Origin: Zizania palustris
Taxonomy: Eukaryota > Streptophyta > Magnoliopsida > Poales > Poaceae
Direction of reading: 5' to 3'
Length of the DNA: 64,000 nucleotides
Assembly (NCBI GenBank): GCA_019279435.1
Contig: JAAALK010000081.1
Span: 59,325,318-59,389,317, forward strand
The translations under genes were made by a program, and so were the position numbers. The first letter of the stretch is position 1. The number at the start of each line of letters is the position of its first letter. Shown here in pieces: positions 57,991 through 64,000 of the stretch. A model generated the notes under the pieces. The model was given only the letters and a program-made list of their open reading frames with translations. It did not search any database and was not told the DNA's origin.

Positions 57991-58001
57991 CGAGGGGCTA
58001 C
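57991..58001 (+). promoter_or_regulatory. Polypurine tract of R2
   Basis: CGAGGGGCTAC directly before the 3' LTR. Short and interrupted, but in the only correct position. Confidence 0.6.
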
Positions 58002-58518
58002 TGTTGGGGGAAAATATCCCATCCTCGGGGTTATTGCCGTAACAGCACAAAGGCAGATAATGGATTCGAAGGTTTGAAGACGTCTATCTTCGAAGATACC
58101 CTGAGTCAAGCTCGAAGTACAAAGATAGGCATTGGTTCGGAGTATATCTTCGAACTAAGGCTTTTTAAGATCTTTATTGCTAGCTAAGATGGAAGATTTA
58201 TCTTTTATATTATTAGATTAGTCTTTTACCATTTTAGCCCTATCAAGGGTACCGAATAGTTTCCACTATGTCGGTTGTAATAGAGGGGTAAATAGGTCTT
58301 TTCCTTAATATTTGGGCCTATAAATACCCCCCATTTCACCCTGTAATAGGGACCGAATACAAGTTATTCAATACATACATTCGAACTATTCTAAGTTATT
58401 ATCCTTTCAGAGGCTTAGAACAGTTCACTTAGAGGCTTAAAACAGTTCACTTCGCAAACACTTCGTTTGTTAGTTTCTAATCTACAGAAACCTATTAGCG
58501 TAATCTTTTACGCCAACA
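58002..58518 (+). repeat. 3' LTR of R2
   Basis: 517 bp, same length as the 5' LTR. Differences noticed: G/A in AGTACGAAG, C/T in TTGCCAGC, A/C in GGTACAGAA, G/A in TTTCGGAGG, G/A in GCTTAGAAC and G/A in CCTGTTAG; five of six are transitions. TATA box at 58318-58326. Confidence 0.97.
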
Positions 58519-58523
58519 CATAG

Positions 58524-59043
58524 ATTAACGGATACTTCACAAGCGAAGTAACAAGGATTACCATTGTTCCATAGTGGCCGGCAGAGGGCTTCCAGGCAAA
58601 CCCACGAAGAGGTACAGGAAAATAAAGGTAAAGTAAATACGATCAAAGCTTGGGGCTTTGCTTTGGTTTGAGTTGGGGGGCTCTCTACGCCGGCCTTGCC
58701 TCACTATTTATAGGGGCTTAACTCCTAACTTAATCTGCTATTAATCCGGCCAGATATAGATAAAGATTAAGCTGGAAACGCATACAACTCTATCTCTGCC
58801 GAAGTGGGCTTCGGCCAGGCCCATAGAGGCCTGCTCCTCGGGCCGAAGCTTCGGCAGCGTGGGCCTCGGAAGTCTTCCCGGCCGAAGCCCATGAGCTAGC
58901 TAGAGGTGTTTGGAGCCCATAGCTCGAGGGACTTCAGCCCTGTAGGGCTTCAGACAGACCCTGGACATGTCTATTTTCGGCCCAAATCACCAAAATTGAT
59001 ATTTTGACAATCTATCCATTAATGCCATTTTTTGCTATCAACA
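58524..59043 (-). repeat. 3' LTR of D, right piece
   Basis: Continues the LTR after R2 (ATTAACGGATACTTCAC...) and ends GCTATCAACA. TATA-like TATTTATA at 58705-58712 and GAAGCTTC at 58845-58852. With 46395-47158 it gives an LTR of about 1,284 bp. Confidence 0.88.
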
Positions 59044-59999
59044 CATGCCCGTGCCTTTTAGTGAACTAGTGAACTAAAAGCACAACGAGCTAAAGATGAT
59101 ACCATCCATATCGGCTTTTCGACACTTTTTATGATGTTTGCCACACACTTGGGAAATACCTCTTCAAGTACCTACCATTCAAAGCTCTTCGAAACCGTTC
59201 TCCCTATACGGATTCCAACACGTATGCGTTGCCGGGAGCGATTTCGGCTACCTTAAAAGGACCTTCCCAACTAGGTGACCATTTACCAAACTTGGGACTC
59301 TTCGTGCCTAAGGGTAAAATCGTCTTCCACACCAAGTCTCCTATTTGGAACGATTTTGGTTTATCCTATTTATTGTAGGTTCTAGCTACTCTCTTCTTGT
59401 CCATTTCCACGGCTTCAAAAGCCCTTAGTCTCTTATCGGTCACTTTCTCTAGATTATCCTTTATAAGAGTTTCATACTCGTTGACCGATAAGCCATCTTG
59501 TTTTAACACTCTTAAGGAGCCAAGATCTATCTCTATAGGCAGAATGGCTTCTTGTCCATACACCAGCTCATATGGACTGACCTTGGTAGCACTGTGCTTT
59601 GCAATCCTACAAGCCCATAGCGCCTCGGAAAGCACCTCATGCCACCTTCTAGGGAACTCTTTGATTTTCTTCTTAATGAGCTTAATCACGGTTTTATTAC
59701 TAGACTCGGCCTGACCATTGGCCTGAGCATAGTAAGGTGAAGAGTTTATCAACTTAATACCATAATATTCGGCGAAGTCCCTTACTTCTCCAGAAACAAA
59801 TGAACTACTTGATCCGTAGTAAGAGTTTGGGGAATGCCGAATCTATGTATGATGTGCTTCAAAATAAAATCACGTACCTCATTGTGAGTCATGTTCTTGA
59901 GAGGTACGGCCTCGGTCTACTTAGTGAAGTAATCTGTTGCCATCAACACGAACCGATGCACTTTTGAGGAAGATGGGTAGATCTGGCCGATGAAGTCTA
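59044..59999 (-). pseudogene. D integrase C-terminal half
   Basis: 59752-59366 is open: SSPYYAQANGQAESSNK (catalytic Glu region), ALWACRIAKHS, YELVYGQEAI. The C-terminal part continues out of frame to about 59215. The second Asp region is broken near 59810. The gene is cut at 59999 by SIRE2 (flanking GTCTA). Confidence 0.88.
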
Positions 60000-62003
60000 T
60001 GTAGGACCGAAAGTAGCGACCAGAGGGGGGGTGAATGGGCGCCTAAAAATTCTTTCGAATCAATGGTCTTCTCCCAATCCCCAACGCACCTCTAAAGACT
60101 AAACATCAAAGAATGAACAGATAGCCTAAGTCTAAAGGTATCTAGCCTAGAAGCAACTGTTGATAAAACCGAGAAACACAAAAGCAGTGCTACTAGACAG
60201 ATAGACAGAATACTCAACTCATGGCTAGACAAATTTCTCAGTAAAGCAATCTAGGTGCACTATGGTTGAGAAGAGAAGTTACCTGTTCAAATCTGTCTCC
60301 TGTTCGAAACTCGGCGAAGCCTGCTTCGCCGATCGAGGTCTGCTTCGGAGGTCGAGGCTTGCTTCGCTGGTCGAAGCCTGCTTTGGAGATGATTGACGAA
60401 GGTTGACGGATACGTGCCGAAGGTTAAGTTGATCTAGCCTATCTCAAGAGGAAAAAGCGAAGTATGCTTCGAAGCAACGTACGAAGGTAACGAAGCTTGC
60501 TTCGATCAGAGTACTTCGAGGTACAACCTTCGAACAAACCTTCGAACACGTTGCACAGAAAGACAACCTTCGAAGGAGTAGCGAAGCCTGTCACACGACA
60601 GAGAAACCAAATTCAAAGCCTACACTCTACCTTTGAAAAAGCAAACATCGAAAAGAGAAGCGAAGGCTGACACGCGACAGAGAAACCAAAGCGAAGCCTA
60701 CGTTCTACCTTCGAGCAAACACATCAAGACCTTCGACACAGACAGCAGCAAACACTAAGCGAAGTCTATCAGTGAGATTACCTTCGAAGCTAACTCCGAA
60801 GCCTGACGAAGTATCGACTTCGAATAGCTCGTGACTGAGAACACCTTCGCAAAGACTATCGAAGTATGTGAAGCTGACAGAGTGCAAAGTGTTCTGCGAA
60901 GCTAGAGACACAGCACAAAAATGAAGCCGAAGTTCAAGCGAAGCCTTCGAAGATGTTAGATCGAAGCCTACCTCACGGAGCCGATGGGCTTCGAACAGAG
61001 AAGGGGCTTCGCTAGAGAACAGCCAGAAAAGGGACTTTAGTCCTGTCAACTCGATCAAAAGCTGTGCAGTAAAAGCAAGGCTAGAGTACTAGTGTACTGT
61101 TGCTACAGTGTAGTAGTACTACTTGCAACCAGTATGAACTAGTACTACTTCCGTGAAGAACAGTAGCAACCGAGGCACAAATGCTCAGGAAAAAGAGCTA
61201 TGCACGTGAAACGAAGCCATGAAAACTACTACAAAAATGCTGCACACGATTAAGGAACAGAAGCTTCACTGCATCAGAATGAATGAAATAAATGCAAGCC
61301 AAAATCACATGAACAGCAGCCTGGCGGCGCACAACCGAAGAGAGAGAGAGAGAGCAAGAGACAAAATGACCCAAAGGAGTAGTATTGATTTCAGCCAAAA
61401 GGGTGACCTAACCCTAGGGATTGGGGACCTATTTATAGGCTGCCCAACACTAGGAATATTCCACCAGCCCCTTAGGGTTTTTTACAGACGCAGGAATAAA
61501 GGAAAAGACTCTACTGCCCTTAGGAATTTTTACAGACATGACTGACTGACTGTGGGTCTAGAGATACAGATGACTTATCCGGAAGCTAAGTTTTCGTAGC
61601 GACTACGGCTTCTCTTCTGGACAGTCGGATACAAGATCAACGATTGTCATTTTTGCGCCGAAACTGACAAAGCCTTCCACCGACTTTGCACCAGGTACCC
61701 GGATTGGGCCGGCCCGATTCCGCAGCTCTCTCAGCCCGGCAATCATTCACCGCCCATGTACCTGAGTCAATCCTGGTCAACAGCTCAGTGGGTCTTCTAC
61801 TGCTTCTAGCCCATGTATCCAGATTAGGCCAGCTCGACTTCCCAGCCTCCTCTGCCCGACAGTCGCTCGCTGCCCGTGTACCTGAGTCACACGCGGCCCA
61901 TGAAATAGCAGATCTCTTCTTCTTCTGTCCTCTTTGACTTTCGTTAACAATGACTCATCACTTGTGGAGCCATGAGGCCCATGCTATTCAGCATGGCTCC
62001 TCA
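60000..62003 (-). repeat. 3' LTR of SIRE2
   Basis: 2,004 bp, TGTAGGACCGAAAGTAGCGACC...GGCTCCTCA. A palindromic TATA region CCTATTTATAGG is at about 61429-61440. The span 60300-61010 is extremely rich in GAAGCCTGCTTCG/TTCGAAG words. A nested hairpin is at 61966-62000 near the inner end. A GA run is at 61340-61356. Short ORFs here are not supported. Confidence 0.88.
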
Positions 62004-62020
62004 ATCCCCCCCTTGATGAG
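62004..62020 (-). promoter_or_regulatory. Polypurine tract of SIRE2
   Basis: Element strand CATCAAGGGGGGGAT next to the LTR, preceded by GACAATGCACT as in other SIRE elements. Confidence 0.8.
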
Positions 62021-63350
62021 TGCATTGTCAACACTCCTCTTTTTCAGCTCTTCAGCACCTACGAGCACATGTGGAAACACGAAAACAAAGCACAAGAAAA
62101 ACAAAGAAGAAGAAAATAAGGTAAAAGTGTAACCCTAATGACCAAAAGCCGAACAACAGCAAGGAGCGGTCATTATGGTTAACCAAAACGTAAAAAACTC
62201 AAAAGTGAGTGCGATTTCAGAACAACAAGGATATCAACAGAGTAAGAAACAAGCGAGAGCGAGACAAAAACTCCCCCTTAAACTCTGATCCCAAATTTTC
62301 TCCCCCTTGTTGACAAGTGAACTCATCAAGCACTCAACAGAGACACAGACTCCCCCTGAAATGCAACTCCCCCTCAAAATATGCAATGAATGTAACTGGG
62401 GTGAATGAGGAGTGAATAAAGCATGCTTCTCAGATATGATTGACTGCAATTACAACATCTAACAGATACAACAAAAGACATATTGTTAACGATTCATGGT
62501 ATGATCAGTGCAACAGATGATATCTAAAGAAAGTCATTAGCACACATTTTTTCAGTTTTTGCAAACAAAAGCATCACCACATTTTCTAGTAAACAAGCAA
62601 GGTAAAACATGAGATGCAAAAGCTAACTAATATCTACCAAGATAGGCATTGTCTGAATCAAAGTGCTTCAGCAAACTTGTTATCATTTCAATTTTCAAGC
62701 TTTTTCTTTTTCCTTTTTCATTTTTGCCAGGGGTTATTTGTATGTCAAACCTTATGCTGACCGACCAAGTCAAGCCTAGGCCAGAACTGGACCATCAGAA
62801 GCTTAAGACATTGGTCTTGGCATACATTGCAATGTCCTAGTTCATACCAAAGTGGTATGGTACGCAGTCCAGAACAATGCAATGCGACAAAACAAACCCA
62901 CCTGGATCTTTTCAAGTTATGCATAAAAAGGCATGGAACTTTCATTTTTCTCGATTTTTCATCATTTTTATAGCACATTTCCATGTTTAAAGCATACATA
63001 TGTCCAAGTTGCATATTTGCATCTAAGTCAGGAACTAGCTACAGGGCATGTAACAGATAGCAAGAACATTCAGCCTACGCATGCTAGTTACAAGAAGCAA
63101 TGGTGATCATTTTTCAATTTTAAAGAATAAAATCCATGCATATGACAAATATCAGACTTATCAAGCAAACTGAGACAAGACATGATCATTGACATGTAAT
63201 CAAAAGCATGTACCAGCTAGAATAAGTAAAGCAGTTCAATCATATAACAGAAGTAGCTCTAAAGTGTGACATATGAATATGCAAGATATGAACACACACA
63301 AAAAGACTCAAGAAAAGAGTAAAGAAGAAAGAAAACTGACGCAAAATATC
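62021..63350 (-). other. SIRE2 3' untranslated region
   Basis: 1.3 kb without a gene. It holds several extra purine tracts on the element strand (GGGGGAG-type at about 62270-62310 and 62345-62385). A stretch at about 62640-62900 is similar to SIRE1 24780-25030 (CAGGGGTTATTT, AGCCTAGG..AGA..GGACCATCAGAAGC). Confidence 0.75.
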
Positions 63351-64000
63351 CTAAAAAGGATACACAACACCCAAATCCCCTCGTAAACGCTCAAATGTAG
63401 ACTGATCTAGGGGTTTGGTGAAAATATCAGCCAACTGATGATGGGTATCAATATGAACAAGGTCAATGACACCTTTCTCATATTGATCCCGCAAAAAGTG
63501 AAAGCACACATCAATGTGTTTGGTTTTTGAATGGAGACATGGTTTTTTCCCTACACTAATTGCACTGGTGCTATCGCAAAACAAAGGAACTCTGGTAGGA
63601 AAGAACAACCCAAAATCTCGCAGAGTGGAAATCATCCAAACCAACTGTGAGCAGCAGCTAGCAGCAGCTACGTACTCAGCCTCTGTCGTCGAAAGAGCAA
63701 CTCCAGATTGCTTTCGAGAAGACCAAGAGACAAGAGAAGAACTAACAAACTGGCAAGTACCGGAAGTCGACTTGCGATCCAACCGGCACCCACCAAAATC
63801 GGCATCCGAAAAGCCAGATAAATCGAGAGATGATGAAGCTGAATAGAAAAGACCAAGATCGGGCGCATAAGTGAGATACCTGAAGATGCGCTTGACAGCC
63901 TGCCGGTGAGACGCGCATGGTGCAGACTGAAAACGCGCGCAAAGACCCACAGCGAACTGAATGTCTGGTCTGGTTGCCGTTAAGTACAACAGCGAACCGA
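63351..64000 (-). CDS. SIRE2 pol C-terminus: RNase H
   Basis: Open from the window edge to a stop at 63351. RT-RNase H connection (YLTATRPDIQFAVGLCARFQ), then copia RNase H: FSDADFGGCRLDRKSTSG (catalytic Asp), STTEAEYVAAASCC (Glu), VPLFCDSTSAISV (Asp), TKHIDVCFHFLR, LADIFTKPLD. All catalytic residues are present. The N-terminal part lies outside the window. Confidence 0.93.
   Translation of the reverse strand, partial: GSLLYLTATRPDIQFAVGLCARFQSAPCASHRQAVKRIFRYLTYAPDLGLFYSASSSLDLSGFSDADFGGCRLDRKSTSGTCQFVSSSLVSWSSRKQSGVALSTTEAEYVAAASCCSQLVWMISTLRDFGLFFPTRVPLFCDSTSAISVGKKPCLHSKTKHIDVCFHFLRDQYEKGVIDLVHIDTHHQLADIFTKPLDQSTFERLRGDLGVVYPF

Larger units (their letters stand above)
47159..58518 (+). 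mobile_element. Complete Tat element R2 with antisense gene
   Basis: 11.36-kb plus-strand element with two 517-bp LTRs, a perfect 5-bp target duplication CATAG (47154-47158 and 58519-58523), primer site, gag, protease, RT, two RNase H domains, integrase, a tandem-repeat region, a spliced antisense gene and a purine-rich tract. The LTRs differ at about six sites by my reading, so insertion is recent on an evolutionary scale. gag has two nonsense codons and there are frame-changing deletions, so it is probably no longer autonomous. Confidence 0.96.
46395..59999 (-). mobile_element. Tat element D (3' end only; contains R2)
   Basis: Minus-strand member of the tRNA-Arg Tat group. Only its 3' LTR (46395-47158 plus 58524-59043) and the integrase end (59044-59999) are present, because SIRE2 inserted at 60000. 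It lies within T2 and hosts R2 in its LTR, making it the third level of a four-level nest. Confidence 0.85.
60000..64000 (-). mobile_element. SIRE/Maximus copia element SIRE2 (3' part)
   Basis: Minus-strand copia element running off the right edge: 3' LTR, purine tract, 3' untranslated region and the end of pol. Its RNase H is open to the window edge, so it looks younger than SIRE1. Inserted in the D integrase. Confidence 0.92.

Noticed and set aside
1..64000. tRNA, rRNA, CRISPR or bacterial-type operon features
   Set aside because: None seen; tRNA-like matches are only the 18-base primer sites, and repeats are LTRs or tandem arrays without spacers of CRISPR type.

Overview
The window is plant nuclear DNA made almost entirely of LTR retrotransposons inserted into one another. 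Lineages seen are Ty3/gypsy of the Tat clade (two groups with different primer-binding sites), Ty3/gypsy of the Del/Tekay chromovirus type, and Ty1/copia of the SIRE/Maximus type. The large SIRE copies, Tat elements with antisense ORFs and Tekay-like LTRs point to a monocot, most likely a grass. That is inference from family resemblance, not a database match. I see no intact host gene, no rRNA or tRNA gene and no CRISPR array. The only non-retrotransposon candidate is a decayed plant-mobile-domain (PMD) gene at about 6.5-9.5 kb.

Layout. 1-6004: minus-strand Tat element R1 (gag-pol broken, 5' LTR 5510-6004), inserted in the RT of an older Tat copy Z (6005-6496). 6497-9490: remnant of a multi-exon minus-strand PMD gene. 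9491-22318: plus-strand Tekay-like element H, whose 5' LTR is split by complete minus-strand Tat element A (10127-20404, target duplication CCACC) and whose gag is cut at 22318 by minus-strand SIRE1 (22319 to about 31578). The SIRE1 gag holds a Tekay-like solo LTR K (30313-31236, duplication GTGAT). About 31579-40530: minus-strand Tat element C with no 3' LTR. 40531-41417: plus-strand SIRE 3' remnant S3. 41418-46394: Tat element T2, which has an LTR, a primer site and an antisense ORF but no gag-pol. 46395-59999: minus-strand Tat element D (LTR plus an integrase stub), whose LTR is split by the complete plus-strand Tat element R2 (47159-58518, duplication CATAG). 60000-64000: minus-strand SIRE2, inserted in D and running off the window.

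Deepest nesting is four levels: S3, then T2, then D, then R2 or SIRE2. R2 is the youngest insertion visible: its 517-bp LTRs differ at about six sites by eye. It carries gag-pol on the plus strand and, between pol and the 3' LTR, a spliced minus-strand ORF with its own TATA box. That antisense gene encodes a Transposase_28-like ('putative gypsy type transposon') domain, a basic nuclear-localisation-like stretch and a coiled coil. T2 keeps the same antisense gene and nothing else recognisable. Tat elements with antisense ORFs are a known class (for example maize Grande). The T2 arrangement, the conserved exon layout and the dedicated promoter are the observations I would follow up first.
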